Below, in pieces: positions 49,827-62,181 of a stretch of 64,000 nucleotides of DNA. The DNA is from Rhodococcus sp. UNC23MFCrub1.1 (GTDB taxonomy: Bacteria > Actinomycetota > Actinomycetes > Mycobacteriales > Mycobacteriaceae), in contig NZ_JMLQ01000003.1 of the NCBI RefSeq assembly GCF_000686025.1, positions 558,001-622,000 of the forward strand, given 5' to 3'. The position numbers were made by a program, and so were the translations under genes. The notes under the pieces are model-generated. The model saw only the letters and a program-made list of their open reading frames with translations. It did no database searches and had not been told where the DNA came from. Numbering within the stretch: the stretch's first letter is position 1; each line of letters begins with the position of its first letter.

Positions 49827-50432
49827 TCAACGGCCGAGCAGGACGCCGATCTGCATCTCGATCTCTGCCGCCACGTCCGCGACGCTCTTGGTCGCGTTCG
49901 CCGTCAGAGCCATGCTGAGAAACAGGATGGCGGAGACGATGTGGGCCTGCACCTGCCGGTCCGGGTGGTGCGTCGCGTCGTCGTCGTCGCGGCCGAGGAT
50001 CTCCGCGACGACCGCCTCGGTCCGCGCGGCGAGTGACAACGCTTCACGACGATGAGGTTCCGTGTCGTCACCGAACACGACCTCTCGCTGATAGGTCCGG
50101 CCGTTCTCGATCTGCTTGCGGTTGCACTCGACGACCGGCCTGAGGACGGCCATGACGGCCTCGACCGGATCCACGACGTGGGCGGCCGCGGCGATGCCCC
50201 GCTCGAGCGCGCTCGCATAGTCCGAGTTCTGCACCAGAAGAAGCAGTTCACCCTTGTTCTTCGCGTACAGGAAGACCGTTCCGGTTCCCACGTCGGCGCG
50301 GTCGGCGACCTGTTGTGTGGTCACCTCACTCACGCCGTACTCGGCGAAGAGGTCGCGTGCCGCCGTGGTGATGCGGTCGAGCTTGTCCTGCTTGTTCCGT
50401 TCTCGACGGCTCATCGCCGGGGAGGAAGACAC
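49827..50432 (-). CDS. TetR-family transcriptional regulator
   Basis: 201 residues from the GTG at 50432, which has GGAGGG upstream; an ATG at 50414 is possible. TetR helix-turn-helix: DRITTAARDLFAEYGVSEVT, TQQVADRADVGTGTVFLYAKNKGELL. The ligand domain has no recognisable specificity. It lies 83 bases upstream of the acidic peptide gene on the same strand and may regulate itself or the operon. Confidence 0.9.
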   Translation of the reverse strand: MSSSPAMSRRERNKQDKLDRITTAARDLFAEYGVSEVTTQQVADRADVGTGTVFLYAKNKGELLLLVQNSDYASALERGIAAAAHVVDPVEAVMAVLRPVVECNRKQIENGRTYQREVVFGDDTEPHRREALSLAARTEAVVAEILGRDDDDATHHPDRQVQAHIVSAILFLSMALTANATKSVADVAAEIEMQIGVLLGR

Positions 50433-50570
50433 CGCCGCTGCCCTCCTTCGCGCACTCCTGACGGGTGATGTACTCCCGTCATTCTCCCACGGCAGGCTCT
50501 CTCAGCTGCCGAGGAAGTCGACGACCACGGGCGCGGCCTCCGCGCGCACCGCACTGGACGCGAACATGGA

Positions 50571-50602
50571 AAATGGCCCCGGACAACCGTCCGGAGCCAT
50601 TT
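50571..50602 (-). terminator. Terminator of tRNA-Pro
   Basis: A 14-bp stem (one G-T pair) of AAATGGCTCCGGAC/GTCCGGGGCCATTT closes a GGTT loop just 3' of the tRNA on the minus strand. AAAT/ATTT ends give it A- and T-rich flanks in both directions. Confidence 0.85.
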
Positions 50603-50607
50603 CTGTG

Positions 50608-50681
50608 TCGGGCTGACAGGATTTGAACCTGCGACCACCTGACCCCCAGTCAGGTGCGCTACCAAGCTGCGCCACAGCCCG
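50608..50681 (-). tRNA. tRNA-Pro (GGG anticodon)
   Basis: 74 nt. Acceptor stem CGGGCTG/CAGCCCG with discriminator A, D-arm TGGCGCAGCTTGGTAGCGCA, anticodon loop CTGGGGG (anticodon GGG, reads CCC), T-arm with GGTTCAAATCC. No CCA is encoded. It lies next to der as a tRNA-Pro gene does in M. tuberculosis. Confidence 0.97.
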
Positions 50682-50701
50682 CGATCCCTCGAAAGGGATC
50701 G
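50682..50701. terminator. Hairpin between der and tRNA-Pro
   Basis: CGATCCCT-CGAA-AGGGATCG is an 8-bp perfect stem abutting the tRNA 5' end. It may end the der transcript or assist tRNA 5' processing. Confidence 0.45.
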
Positions 50702-50787
50702 TGTGTGCCCCGAAGGGAACGAGCAAACACTACCCCAGTGACGACGCTGGACGCCAATCGCCTCAGCAGCACCACCGGGGCAGTCGC

Positions 50788-52233
50788 CTACTTCTTCTTG
50801 CGGTCCCGCTTCTCCCGGATACGCACCGAGATCCGCACCGGACTGCCGTCGAAGTTGAACTCCTCACGCAGTCGGCGCTCGAGGAACCGGCGGTACCCGG
50901 CCTCGAGGAAACCGGTGGTGAACAGCACGAACGTCGGCGGGCGCGTGCTCGCCTGCGTGGCGAACATGACGCGCGGCAGTCGACCACCACGCATCGGCGG
51001 CGGCGTCGCGGCCACGACCTCCTTGAGCCAGGAGTTCAGCTGACCGGTCGAGATGCGCTTGTCCCACGACGCGAGCGACGTCTCCAGAGCGGGCACGAGC
51101 TTCTGCACCGCACGACCGGTCTTGGCCGAGACGTTGACGCGCTGCGCCCACGGCACGCGCATCAGGTCCCGGTCGATCTCCTTCTCGAGCTGGCCACGAC
51201 GGTCGTCGTCGACGAGGTCCCACTTGTTGAACGCGATGACCAGTGCGCGGCCCGCGTCGGCGACCATCGAGAGCACCCGCAGGTCCTGCTCGGAGATGAC
51301 CTCGGACGCGTCGAGCAGCAGGATCGCGACCTCGGCCGCGTCGATGGCGCCCTTGGTGCGGAGCGAGGCGTAGAACTCGGCGCCGCTGGCGTGGCTGACG
51401 CGCTTGCGCAACCCCGCGGTGTCGACGAAACGCCACACCTTGCCGCCCAGTTCCACCAGTGAGTCCACCGGGTCGACGGTGGTGCCGGCGATGTCGTGCA
51501 CGACCGATCGCTCGTCGCCGGTGAGCTTGTTCAGCAGGCTGGACTTGCCCACGTTCGGCTTGCCGACCAGGGCGACACGACGAGGGCCGGCGACACCGGT
51601 TCCCTCGCGGGGCGTCTCGGGCAGGACTGCCAGGACGTCGTCGAGCAGATCGCCCGTACCGCGGCCGTGCGTCGCACTGACCGGACGGGGCTCACCGAGA
51701 CCCAGCGACCACAGCAGTGCCGCTTCGGATTCCGTGCGCTCGTCGTCGACCTTGTTGGCCACCAGGATGACCGGCGTCTTCGACCGACGCAGGACTCGTG
51801 CCACGGCCTCGTCCGTCGCCGTCGCACCGACGACGGCGTCGACGACGAGCAGGATGGCGTCCGCCGTCTGCATCGCCATCTCGGCCTGCCGGGCGATCGA
51901 CTGCTGCATCCCTTTGGCGTCGGGCTCCCAACCGCCGGTGTCCTGCACCATGAATCGACGTCCGGACCAGTTGGCCTCGTACGAGACACGGTCGCGGGTG
52001 ACGCCGGGAACGTCCTCCACGACGGCCTCGCGGCGGCCGATGATGCGGTTGACGAGCGTGGACTTGCCCACGTTGGGCCGACCGACGACGGCGAGGGTGG
52101 GAACGGCGACCTCGGCCTCGGCCTCGCCGTCACCCTCGAAGTCGATGTCCTCCCAGTCCGACTCCTCGGACCAGATGCCGTCCGAGGCGTAGACCTCGGT
52201 CGCGTCGAGCGTGTCGAATGTGTTGTCGCTCAT
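50788..52233 (-). CDS. der: Ribosome-assembly GTPase Der (EngA)
   Basis: 481 residues. Acidic N-terminal extension of about 40 residues, then two GTPase domains (GRPNVGKST with [13 protein letters not shown] with NKWD) and the KH-like C-terminal domain ending [18 protein letters not shown] and basic KRDRKKK. It functions in 50S subunit maturation. It overlaps the cmk stop (ATGA). Last protein gene of the Rv1708-Rv1713-like run. Confidence 0.97.
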   Translation of the reverse strand: MSDNTFDTLDATEVYASDGIWSEESDWEDIDFEGDGEAEAEVAVPTLAVVGRPNVGKSTLVNRIIGRREAVVEDVPGVTRDRVSYEANWSGRRFMVQDTGGWEPDAKGMQQSIARQAEMAMQTADAILLVVDAVVGATATDEAVARVLRRSKTPVILVANKVDDERTESEAALLWSLGLGEPRPVSATHGRGTGDLLDDVLAVLPETPREGTGVAGPRRVALVGKPNVGKSSLLNKLTGDERSVVHDIAGTTVDPVDSLVELGGKVWRFVDTAGLRKRVSHASGAEFYASLRTKGAIDAAEVAILLLDASEVISEQDLRVLSMVADAGRALVIAFNKWDLVDDDRRGQLEKEIDRDLMRVPWAQRVNVSAKTGRAVQKLVPALETSLASWDKRISTGQLNSWLKEVVAATPPPMRGGRLPRVMFATQASTRPPTFVLFTTGFLEAGYRRFLERRLREEFNFDGSPVRISVRIREKRDRKKK

Positions 52234-52955
52234 GAGCGTGCTCCTTCCGGGGCATGAGTCGGACGCCCGATGTCCAGACGCTCGGTGACCAGACGCATCA
52301 GTTCGTCGATCACCGCGTCCTTGTCGAGGTCGCTGGTGTCCACGGTGACCGCATCGTCCGCGGGTCGCAGCGGGGACGTGGCACGTGTGGAGTCCGCGTG
52401 GTCCCGACGCTGGACGTCGGCGAGCACGGCGTCGTAGTCGTCCCCGCGGCCCTCGGCGATGTTCTGGTCGTTACGACGCGTGGCGCGCGTCTCCGCGGAC
52501 GCGGTCAGATAGATCTTGATGTGAGCGTCGGTGAGGACGACGGTGCCGATGTCGCGACCCTCCACGACGATGCGACCGGCAGTGTCGGCGATCTCTCGTT
52601 GCAGCGCAACGAGTTTCTCGCGCACAGCGGGCACGGCGGACACCGCGGAGACGGCCGCCGTCACGGCGGACCCGCGGATCGGACCGGTGACGTCCTCGCC
52701 CGACACCTCGACCCGCTCCCCCGTGGGATCGGTGCCGATGGAGAGGTCGATGGACTCGGTGAGCGCAGCGACGGCGTCGGCGTCTCCGGGATCGACGTCG
52801 TTCGTCAGCACCCATGCCGTCGCCGCGCGGTACATCGCACCGGTGTCGAGGTAGGACGCACCGAGCCGGGTCGCCAACAGGCGGGAGACGGACGACTTGC
52901 CGGTACCGGACGGGCCGTCCATCGCGACGATCAGTCGATCCTCCGACGCGGTCAC
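52230..52955 (-). CDS. cmk: Cytidylate kinase
   Basis: 241 residues. P-loop [40 protein letters not shown], and a lid region TRRNDQNI. It phosphorylates CMP/dCMP. A GTG start at 52955 overlaps the pseudouridine synthase stop; a longer frame is not supported. The C-terminus ends with a [12 protein letters not shown] extension. Confidence 0.96.
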   Translation of the reverse strand: MTASEDRLIVAMDGPSGTGKSSVSRLLATRLGASYLDTGAMYRAATAWVLTNDVDPGDADAVAALTESIDLSIGTDPTGERVEVSGEDVTGPIRGSAVTAAVSAVSAVPAVREKLVALQREIADTAGRIVVEGRDIGTVVLTDAHIKIYLTASAETRATRRNDQNIAEGRGDDYDAVLADVQRRDHADSTRATSPLRPADDAVTVDTSDLDKDAVIDELMRLVTERLDIGRPTHAPEGARS

Positions 52956-53989
52956 AGGCCGACCGCCCCGTACAGACTGCCGACCTCGCCGCGACCGAGC
53001 ACCCGCAGCGTGCCGGGGCGCTGGTCGCCGAGGGCGACGGCCCCGATGTCGGTGCGCACCAGGCGTTTCACCGGGAACCCGACCGAGTCGAACAGTCGGC
53101 GCACGATGTGCTTGCGACCCTCGTGCAGCACGACCTTCACGAGCGTCTTGCCCTCGTTCACGTCGAGCACCGCGTAGGAGTCCACCTTCGCCGGTCCGTC
53201 GTCGAGTTCGACTCCGGAACGCAGCTTCTTGCCCGCGTCGCGGTCCAGGACACCCTGCACCGTGGCGAGGTACGTCTTGGACACCTCGAAGGAGGGGTGC
53301 ATCAGCCGGTGGGCCAGATCGCCGTCGTTGGTGAGCAGGATCAGGCCTTCGGTGTCGGCATCGAGTCGGCCGACGTGGAAGAGCCGCTGTCCTGCCTGGA
53401 CCCGCTCCGAGACGATGTCGCCGATGCAGGGCCGACCGAGGTCGTCCGACATCGTGGACTGCCATCCGCGCGGCTTGTTCAGCGCGATGTGGACCAGATC
53501 GGCCTTGATGACGACACGGGTGCCGTCCACCCGCACGACCGCGACCTCGGGGTCGACGCGGACACCTTGCTCGGTGACGATGCGGCCGTCGACCTCGACG
53601 CGTCCCTCGTCGATGAGCTGCTCGGCGGCGCGACGCGAGGCGACACCTGCCTGGGCGAGCACCTTCTGCAAGCGCACACCGTCCTCCGGAGCCACGTGCG
53701 GCCGCGGGCCGTCGGTGTGCTGATGGCGGGCGGGCTTGGCGTTGCTGATGGTCGGAGCAGCCGTCGTCTTGCGCTCCGGCTTCGGCGACTTGCCGGGCTT
53801 GGAGCCGCTGTTCTTCGGAGCCACCCGGGGGTACCCGGACTTGCCGCCGGGCTTACGGCTCTCGGTGCGCTTGCTGTACGCAGCAGCGGCGACCTTCTTG
53901 TTGGGGCGCTTCTTCTGTCGTTCGGGAGTGGAGGCGTCGGATGCGCCGTCCCGGTCCGGTGTGCCATCACGGCGAGCGGAGTCGTTCAC
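52952..53989 (-). CDS. rluB: 23S rRNA pseudouridine synthase (RluB/RsuA family)
   Basis: 345 residues. The first 100 are basic, Lys/Pro/Ser-rich and disordered. An S4 domain ([22 protein letters not shown]) and the catalytic domain follow, with [21 protein letters not shown] carrying the catalytic aspartate and [16 protein letters not shown]. It converts a uridine in 23S rRNA. GTG start; overlaps cmk by 4 bases. Confidence 0.94.
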   Translation of the reverse strand: MNDSARRDGTPDRDGASDASTPERQKKRPNKKVAAAAYSKRTESRKPGGKSGYPRVAPKNSGSKPGKSPKPERKTTAAPTISNAKPARHQHTDGPRPHVAPEDGVRLQKVLAQAGVASRRAAEQLIDEGRVEVDGRIVTEQGVRVDPEVAVVRVDGTRVVIKADLVHIALNKPRGWQSTMSDDLGRPCIGDIVSERVQAGQRLFHVGRLDADTEGLILLTNDGDLAHRLMHPSFEVSKTYLATVQGVLDRDAGKKLRSGVELDDGPAKVDSYAVLDVNEGKTLVKVVLHEGRKHIVRRLFDSVGFPVKRLVRTDIGAVALGDQRPGTLRVLGRGEVGSLYGAVGL

Positions 53990-53998
53990 GTTTCTTAC

Positions 53999-54673
53999 CT
54001 ATTCGTCTGTGGTGTCGGTGCCGAACTCGGTGGTCGAGTTCGACTCGGTGTTCTCTCGTCGACGCTCGGCACGCAGGACCCGCGGATCGGAGTCCATGCT
54101 GTCACTGATGTCGTCGATCATGTCCACGCCCGGAAGCAGCGGAGCAAGTTCGGGGAGGTCGGACAGTGACGCCAACCCCAACCGTTCGAGGAACATTTCC
54201 GTGGTGACGTACTGCGTCGCCGCAGAGTCCGGGTCGGGACCCGCCTCGGCGATGAGACCTCTCGCGAGGAGAGTGCGCATCACGCCGTCCACGTTCACTC
54301 CGCGCACAGCACTGACTCGTGCGCGGGTAACCGGTTGACGATAGGCGATCACAGCGAGGGTTTCCAGTGCCGCTCGGGTGAGCTTGGACCGCGCACCGTC
54401 GAGGAGGAGCCGTTCGACATAGGGCGCGTACTCGGTGCGGGTGTAGAAACGCCACCCGTCGCCGGCGAACCGCAGGTCGATGCCACTGCCGCGGGCGGTG
54501 AGGTCGGCGGCCATGGCGGTCAGCGCCTGCCGGATGCGCGTTTCGTCACAGTCCAGGGCCGAGGCGAGCTGCGGGACGGATGCCGGGGTGTCGACCACGA
54601 GCAGCACCGACTCGAGCGCCGCGCGCACCTCGGCGTCCGACAGGGCGTCGGGAGCGTCCTCGCTCGCTGTCAT
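53999..54673 (-). CDS. scpB: Segregation and condensation protein B
   Basis: 224 residues. Two winged-helix domains with ALESVLLVVDTPASVPQLA, RFYTRTEYAPYVERLL, LETLAVIAYRQPVTRARVSAVRGVNVDGVMRTLLARGL. The C-terminal 40 residues are acidic and low-complexity. It forms the SMC-ScpAB complex. The ATG overlaps the scpA stop. Confidence 0.95.
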   Translation of the reverse strand: MTASEDAPDALSDAEVRAALESVLLVVDTPASVPQLASALDCDETRIRQALTAMAADLTARGSGIDLRFAGDGWRFYTRTEYAPYVERLLLDGARSKLTRAALETLAVIAYRQPVTRARVSAVRGVNVDGVMRTLLARGLIAEAGPDPDSAATQYVTTEMFLERLGLASLSDLPELAPLLPGVDMIDDISDSMDSDPRVLRAERRRENTESNSTTEFGTDTTDE

Positions 54674-55500
54674 CCGTAGTCCTCCATCCTCGAGACGTCC
54701 ATCCGGTCGATGTCGGCAGCGTCGTCGTCGCCGGTCCAGGTGACCGCGAGATCGCCCAACGCCTCGGGTTGGTCGAACGCGACGACCTTCTCGCGATACA
54801 GCTCGAGCAGCGCGAGGAACCGTGCGACCACCTCGACGGTGACCTCGCAGTCGCGGACCAGGTCGGCGAACGTCGCCCACTCACCCATTCCGCGGTCGCG
54901 CAGCATCGCCAGGATCGCCCGCGCGTGTTCCGGGACCGACACCGCCGACGCGTGGAGATGGCCGAGACCGACCGTCGGCACCTCGCGCGGGGTGAACGCC
55001 GCCGCGGCGATCTCGGCGAAGCGGCGCGGATCCACACCGAGCAACACCTCCGGCAGCAGCGACGCGAACGAGTCCTCGAGCGAGACCGATCGCGGATAGC
55101 GCCGCAGCGCGGCGTTCTCCAGTTCGCCGAACAACTGAGCCACCTGTTTGTAGGCCCGATACTGCAGCAGCCGGGCGAACAGCAGGTCCCGCACCTCGAG
55201 CAACGCCAGGTCCTCGGCGTCGTCCACCTCGCCCGACGGCAGGAGGCGGGCGGCCTTGAGGTCCAGCAGGGTCGCCGCGACCACCAGGAACTCGGTGGTC
55301 TGGTCGAGACCCATCTCCGCGCCCATCGCGCGGGTGTACGCGATGAAGTCGTCGGTGACGGTGTGCAGTGCGACCTCGGTGACGTCGAGTCGGTGCTGCC
55401 CGATCAGGGTCAGCAACAGGTCGAACGGGCCTTCGAAGTTGGTGAGCCGCACCTGGAATCCGGTGGGCGTCGGCGCGTCCCCGACCGTCGTGTCCGTCAC
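54670..55500 (-). CDS. scpA: Segregation and condensation protein A
   Basis: 276 residues. Kleisin N-terminal motif FQVRLTNFEGPFDLLLTLIGQHRLDVTEVAL, LVVAATLLDLKAARLLP, and a C-terminal winged helix VRDCEVTVEVVARFLALLELYREKVV. A GTG at 55500 lies 14 bases after the parA stop; a TTG overlapping that stop is an alternative. It bridges SMC heads in chromosome segregation. Confidence 0.95.
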   Translation of the reverse strand: MTDTTVGDAPTPTGFQVRLTNFEGPFDLLLTLIGQHRLDVTEVALHTVTDDFIAYTRAMGAEMGLDQTTEFLVVAATLLDLKAARLLPSGEVDDAEDLALLEVRDLLFARLLQYRAYKQVAQLFGELENAALRRYPRSVSLEDSFASLLPEVLLGVDPRRFAEIAAAAFTPREVPTVGLGHLHASAVSVPEHARAILAMLRDRGMGEWATFADLVRDCEVTVEVVARFLALLELYREKVVAFDQPEALGDLAVTWTGDDDAADIDRMDVSRMEDYG

Positions 55501-55514
55501 GACCGTCCCGTCGG

Positions 55515-56441
55515 TCAAGACTGGGGTGCGGTGTCCCGGTGGATGACCTCGCGGGCCAACGACCGGTACGCGTCGGCACCCGCGGACTTCGGCGCCCACG
55601 TGGTGATCGGCTCGCCGGCGACGCTCGTCTCCGGGAAACGCACGGTGCGCGTGATGACGGTGTCGAAGACGACGTCGCCGAACACCTCGACCACGCGATT
55701 CATGACCTCTCGCGAGTGCAGCGTGCGGGCGTCGAACATCGTGACCACGATGCCCTCGAGCTTCAGCCGCGGATTGAGACGATCGCGCACCTTGTCGACG
55801 GTGTCGTTGAGCAACGCGAGTCCGCGCAGACTGAAGTACTCGCACTCCATCGGGATGAGCACGGAATCGGCGCACGCGAGGGCATTGACCGTCAACAGGC
55901 CGAGCGACGGCTGGCAGTCGATGAGGACGTAGTCGTAGCGATCGAGGATCGGGTGCAGCACGCGTCCCAAAGTCTGTTCGCGGCCGACCTCGGTGACCAG
56001 TTGGATCTCGGCCGCGGAGAGATCGATGTTGCTGGGGAGCAGGTCCATCCCGTCCACCCGCGTACGCATGAGGACGTCGTCGATCGCTACCCGCGGCTCC
56101 ACCAGCAGGTTGTGCACCGTGAGGTCCAACTCGTGGTGTGGCACACCGAGACCCGCGGAGAGCGCGCCCTGCGGATCGAGGTCGACCAGCAGGACTCGGC
56201 GTCCGTACTCGGCCAGCGACGCACCCAGATTGATGGTCGACGTGGTCTTGCCGACGCCGCCCTTCTGGTTGCACATCGCGATGACCGTCGCCGGTCCGTG
56301 CGAGGACAGCGGCTGCGGATCCGGGATGTCGCGATACGGGCGCCCCGTCGGACCCATGCCCGACGGGTGGGCCAGGGTCGGATGTTCCGGTTCGGGCTGA
56401 CGAGTGCGGAACAGTGCTCCGTCGTCGTGCGCCGCTGACAC
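55515..56441 (-). CDS. ParA/Soj-family ATPase
   Basis: 308 residues from the second of two adjacent GTG codons (56441), which has GGAGG at 7 bases. Deviant Walker A CNQKGGVGKTTSTINLG, VLLVDLDPQGALSAGLG, and IDCQPSLGLLTVNAL. It is upstream of scpAB as Rv1708 is in M. tuberculosis, not next to parB, so it is a second ParA paralogue likely linked to segregation or the SMC complex rather than the oriC system. Confidence 0.93.
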   Translation of the reverse strand: MSAAHDDGALFRTRQPEPEHPTLAHPSGMGPTGRPYRDIPDPQPLSSHGPATVIAMCNQKGGVGKTTSTINLGASLAEYGRRVLLVDLDPQGALSAGLGVPHHELDLTVHNLLVEPRVAIDDVLMRTRVDGMDLLPSNIDLSAAEIQLVTEVGREQTLGRVLHPILDRYDYVLIDCQPSLGLLTVNALACADSVLIPMECEYFSLRGLALLNDTVDKVRDRLNPRLKLEGIVVTMFDARTLHSREVMNRVVEVFGDVVFDTVITRTVRFPETSVAGEPITTWAPKSAGADAYRSLAREVIHRDTAPQS

Positions 56442-56520
56442 CACCGGACCTCCATCCTCACCTCGTGCTGCAGTTCCCCTGAACGCTACCGCGTGTCGGG
56501 TGCAGCTTCGTGCGGACACG

Positions 56521-57447
56521 CTACCGTGCGCGCGGATGCGCTTCGGCCCACACTTCGCGCAACGTCGTGACGGTGACCAGTGTGTAGATCTGCGTGGTGG
56601 TCACCGAGGCGTGACCCAGAAGTTCCTGCACCACACGTACGTCCGCGCCGCCGTCGAGCAGGTGGGTCGCGAAGGAGTGCCGCAACGTGTGCGGGGAGAC
56701 GCTGGCTCCGATCCCGGCGCGCTCCGCCGCGGTCTGCAGGACCTGCCACGCGCTCTGGCGTGACAACCGGCCGCCCCGCACGTTCAGCAGAAGCGCGGGC
56801 GTGCCCTGTGACACCAGTGCGGGTCGACCACGGACGAGGTACGCGTCGAAGGCGTCGAGTGCGGGACGGCCGATGGGCACGATGCGCTCCTTGCCGCCCT
56901 TGCCGTGCAGGACCACGGACCGCGACTCGGAGTCGATGTCGTCGACGTCGAGTCCCACGGCCTCGGAGATGCGCGCACCGGTGGAGTAGAGGAGCTCGAG
57001 CAGCGCCCGGTCGCGAAGACCGCGCGGGGTGTCCGCGGCCTCCCCGGCGACGGCATCGAGGAGCGCGAACACCTGCTCGACGGAGAGCGACTTCGGGAGC
57101 CGGCGGCCCGGCGCCGGCGGTTTGACCCCGGCAGCGACGTCGACGTCGACGATGCCCTCGGCCAGCGCGAAGCGGTGGACTCCGCGAACCGCGATGACCG
57201 TGCGCGCGGCGCTGCTCGCCGCCAGCGGCGGGAACAGCTCGTTGCCGGACCGGAGGGCCGTCACGAACTCCGCGACGTCCACCTCGGTGACGTCGCGGAG
57301 ACTGTTCCGGTCGAGTTCACCCAGATGGCTGGCGTAGCGCGAGAGGTCGCGGCGGTACGAGGTGATGGTGTTGCGAGCTGACCCGCGCTCGACGGCGAGG
57401 TGATCGAGATAGGTCGCGATCACCTCGCCCGGCGAGTCAGCTGCCAT
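56521..57447 (-). CDS. xerD: Site-specific tyrosine recombinase XerD
   Basis: 308 residues from the ATG at 57447. N-terminal SAM-like domain ([19 protein letters not shown]) and catalytic domain with the R-H-R-H-Y set in [29 protein letters not shown] and [15 protein letters not shown]. It resolves chromosome dimers at dif with XerC. It overlaps the NUDIX stop by 11 bases. Confidence 0.95.
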   Translation of the reverse strand: MAADSPGEVIATYLDHLAVERGSARNTITSYRRDLSRYASHLGELDRNSLRDVTEVDVAEFVTALRSGNELFPPLAASSAARTVIAVRGVHRFALAEGIVDVDVAAGVKPPAPGRRLPKSLSVEQVFALLDAVAGEAADTPRGLRDRALLELLYSTGARISEAVGLDVDDIDSESRSVVLHGKGGKERIVPIGRPALDAFDAYLVRGRPALVSQGTPALLLNVRGGRLSRQSAWQVLQTAAERAGIGASVSPHTLRHSFATHLLDGGADVRVVQELLGHASVTTTQIYTLVTVTTLREVWAEAHPRAR

Positions 57448-58069
57448 GCGCGCCCTTGCGCTTCTCGAACGCGGTGGGTCGATCACGCCAGGGTGCATCG
57501 CTCGGCCGCAACGGAACCGAGCGTGACCGCACCGCCGCCAGCGCCAGGATTCCCGCCACCGCCGACGCGTTCACGATCTCGCCGCTGAACACGCGCGACA
57601 CCGCCTCGTCCACCGGGACGCGGACGAGCTCGATGTCGGCTTCCTCGTCGTGAGCCTCCGGTCGATCGACCTCGGTCACCTCGTCGGCCAGGTAGATCCG
57701 CACGGTCTCGTCCGTGAACCCGGGTGACGCCGCCACGTCGACCAGCAACGACATGGACGCCGCGGCGAGCCCCGTCTCCTCGGTCAGCTCACGCTTCGCG
57801 GCCTCGACGGGATCCTCCCCCGGCTCGTCCAACAGACCCGCGGGAAGCTCGAGCAGGCGACGCCCCAGAGGATGCCGGTACTGGCTGATCAGCACGATGC
57901 GCTCGTCGTCGTCCAGCGCGACCACGGCGACCGCACCGTGATGCTCGACGACCTCACGTTCGGCCCGACGACCGCCGGGCATCGTCACCTGGTCGAGCCG
58001 GAGCGCGAGAATCGCACCCTGGTACTCGACGGACGATTCGAGGATCTCGAACTCGTGACGATCGGCCAT
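57437..58069 (-). CDS. ADP-ribose pyrophosphatase (NUDIX)
   Basis: 210 residues. ADPRase-type sequence [19 protein letters not shown] leads into the Nudix box ending [13 protein letters not shown]. It hydrolyses ADP-ribose and similar compounds. The start is 3 bases beyond the pyrG stop in reading order. It equals Rv1700 in M. tuberculosis. Confidence 0.93.
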   Translation of the reverse strand: MADRHEFEILESSVEYQGAILALRLDQVTMPGGRRAEREVVEHHGAVAVVALDDDERIVLISQYRHPLGRRLLELPAGLLDEPGEDPVEAAKRELTEETGLAAASMSLLVDVAASPGFTDETVRIYLADEVTEVDRPEAHDEEADIELVRVPVDEAVSRVFSGEIVNASAVAGILALAAVRSRSVPLRPSDAPWRDRPTAFEKRKGAHGS

Positions 58070-58071
58070 GG

Positions 58072-59856
<1,785 letters not shown>

Positions 59857-59958
59857 TCAACATCGAGTGGTTCGGAACCTGGCCGACCCACGGGACTTCA
59901 CGGTAACACCTTCACGCGAGTTCGGTCGACACCACGCGGGCGACGACGGCTGGAGTAC

Positions 59959-60906
59959 CTAGCTCGGGGTCGCCCCGACCGTCACGGCCGTCGCGGCAGG
60001 ACCCGTTCCGTACCGACCCGTACCACCGGCGAGCTGCTCACCGAGTGCCAAGGCGACGGTGATGCGCCCCGACGTGCGATCGACGTCGTCGACGGTGCTG
60101 GTCCCGGCTGCGAGGGCGGAATCCGACCGCACCACCGCGATGGGACCGCTGCCCTCGGCCGAACCGGCACGGCCCGCGAGCACGGTTCCGGCTCCGCGTC
60201 CGTCCAGAGCGCCGGCGAAGCGAGCCACGATCGCGCCGCGGTTGCCGTCCTCACCCGAGTCGGCGGCCTGTCCGGAGACCACCACCGCGAGCTGTGCCGG
60301 TGCCACGGCACCGTCGTCGTACGTGATGAAGCCGCCGCCGCGCAGGGTGTCGAGGGCCAGGCCCAGTTCCTCCGGCGTGCTCTGCGGTTGGGCGGTCTGT
60401 GCGTTCAGCAACAGCACCGTACCGAGCAGATCGCCCGCGAGGCTGCCCTGATCCACCGATCCCGTACGCAGTTGCGCGCCTGCGGGAACCACGTTGGTGA
60501 GGCGCGTGCGGAGATCGTCGCCGCTGGCGGCGGACACGAACGCCTCGGTGAGCCCCACTCGTCCGGTCACCGACCCGCCCGCGTCGGCGATGGTGCGCTG
60601 CACACCCTCCACGTCGGCGGGGTCTGCGTCGGGCGTGGTGACCAGCACGACGGTGCGGTCGGCCAGCGCTCCCGCGACCACCCGGGTCGCGACGGCCGCG
60701 TCGAAACCGTCGGCGGCGTTGAGTTGCTCACCGAGTGCGTTGTTCGCCGACTGCAGGTCGTTCACCTCGGTCTGCAGATCGTCCCGGTCGTCGCGCAGTC
60801 CGGACAGCACTCGACCGGACAGCAGGCCGGAGCCGAGGACGACTCCGACCGCGAGCGCCAGGAACACCGCGATCAACGAGATGGTGTGCTGACGAAGCGA
60901 AATCAC
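59959..60906 (-). CDS. steB: SteB/MctB-like protein (channel-forming outer-membrane or septal protein)
   Basis: 315 residues. A GTG start gives one N-terminal membrane helix (HTISLIAVFLALAVGVVLGSG) and a coiled coil (LRDDRDDLQTEVNDLQSANN), then an Ala/Gly/Thr-rich extracytoplasmic domain. Homologues are Rv1698 (MctB) of mycobacteria, reported to affect copper content, and SteB of C. glutamicum, described with SteA in cell division. GTGA overlap with steA supports a complex. Confidence 0.88.
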   Translation of the reverse strand: MISLRQHTISLIAVFLALAVGVVLGSGLLSGRVLSGLRDDRDDLQTEVNDLQSANNALGEQLNAADGFDAAVATRVVAGALADRTVVLVTTPDADPADVEGVQRTIADAGGSVTGRVGLTEAFVSAASGDDLRTRLTNVVPAGAQLRTGSVDQGSLAGDLLGTVLLLNAQTAQPQSTPEELGLALDTLRGGGFITYDDGAVAPAQLAVVVSGQAADSGEDGNRGAIVARFAGALDGRGAGTVLAGRAGSAEGSGPIAVVRSDSALAAGTSTVDDVDRTSGRITVALALGEQLAGGTGRYGTGPAATAVTVGATPS

Positions 60907-62087
60907 TGAAGCAGCCCCTGCACCCACAGGGCGAAGCTGTTCCAGGTCTCGATCGCCCAGTCCAGAGTCGCACCGCTGCCGTTGGTCACGACGAGCGCCG
61001 CGATGACGGCGATGAGGGCTGCGAGGACGAGCAGCGCCACCGCGCCACCGGAGACCCGGCTGCGGTACAACGTCGCCATGGCCTTGGCGTCCACCAGTTT
61101 CGGACCGACCTTGAGTCGGGTCATGAACGTCGACGGTGTGTCCGCGCGCTTGCTGGCGTCGAAGAACTCGTCGAGCGACGCGGCACATCCGACCGTGACG
61201 ATGAGTGAGGCGCCGTGGTGGTCGGCGAGCAGGAGCGCGAGGTCCGCCGGGGTGCCCGTGGCCGGGAACGTCATGGCTCCGATGCCCAGGTCCTGGATGC
61301 GCTCGAGGCCTTTGGCGTGGCCGTCGGAATCGGCGGGGAGCACCACCTCGGCGCCGGACTTCAGGGTGCGGCTGCTCACGTCGTCCGGGTCGCCGACGAT
61401 CAGGTCGGGGCGGTATCCCGCCTCCGACAGCGTGTCGGCGCCGGCGCCGACACCGATGAGGATCGGCGAGTACTCCTTGATGAACGGCTTGAGCGACTTG
61501 AGATCGGCCACGTGGTCGGTGCCCTCGGCGACGACCACGACGTGACGACCGTTCATGTCGACGTCCACCTCGGGCACTCCGACGCCGTCGATCAGCAGCG
61601 GCGACTCGGTGCGGATGAACTCGATCGTGTTGCCCGAGAACGCTTCCAGGTGATCGATCAGACCAGACTTGGCCTCGATCATGCGGTCGGAGATGTCGGC
61701 CTCGGACTGCTCGGTGCCGGTGGCGAGACGTCGCTCCCCGGCGTACACGTTGCCGTCGTGCAGGCGGATCTTCGAACCGTCCTTGACCTTCTTGAAGACG
61801 TCGGAGCCCACCTCGTCGATGAGCTCGATGCCGTTGGCGACGAGCACCTCCGGACCGAGATTGGGGTAGCGCCCCGAGATCGAGGCGGAGGCGTTGACCA
61901 CGGCCGTCACGCCGGCCTGTACCAGCAGGTCGGCGGTGATCCGGTCGAGGTCGAGTTCGTCGAGAACGACGATGTCTCCGGGACCGACACGGCGCAGGAG
62001 CTTGGCCGTGGAGCGATCGACCCGAGCGATTCCCGTGACTCCGGGAAGTGAGTCATGACTACGCGAGAGCAGAGCCGGCATCTTCAT
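60903..62087 (-). CDS. steA: SteA-family cytokinesis protein
   Basis: 394 residues from the ATG at 62087 (another ATG at 62081). It has a thiamine-pyrophosphokinase-like fold region (VVVAEGTDHVADLKSLKPFI, VGDPDDVSSRTL, MTFPATGTPADLALLLADHHGA) and one C-terminal membrane helix (GGAVALLVLAALIAVIAALVV). In C. glutamicum SteA localises to the cytokinetic ring with SteB. CATCAT upstream would give a nearly leaderless mRNA. Catalytic activity is not evident. Confidence 0.9.
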   Translation of the reverse strand: MKMPALLSRSHDSLPGVTGIARVDRSTAKLLRRVGPGDIVVLDELDLDRITADLLVQAGVTAVVNASASISGRYPNLGPEVLVANGIELIDEVGSDVFKKVKDGSKIRLHDGNVYAGERRLATGTEQSEADISDRMIEAKSGLIDHLEAFSGNTIEFIRTESPLLIDGVGVPEVDVDMNGRHVVVVAEGTDHVADLKSLKPFIKEYSPILIGVGAGADTLSEAGYRPDLIVGDPDDVSSRTLKSGAEVVLPADSDGHAKGLERIQDLGIGAMTFPATGTPADLALLLADHHGASLIVTVGCAASLDEFFDASKRADTPSTFMTRLKVGPKLVDAKAMATLYRSRVSGGAVALLVLAALIAVIAALVVTNGSGATLDWAIETWNSFALWVQGLLQ

Positions 62088-62181
62088 GCACACGATGATG
62101 GACAACAACACGGCAGCATCGGCGGAGGCGCGCCGTAACAACTACCACATCATTCACATCAGTCACACCAGCACATCGCTC

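Noticed and set aside
57437..57447. Possible frameshift between the NUDIX and xerD genes
   Set aside because: Both proteins are complete; the 11-base overlap is ordinary coupling.
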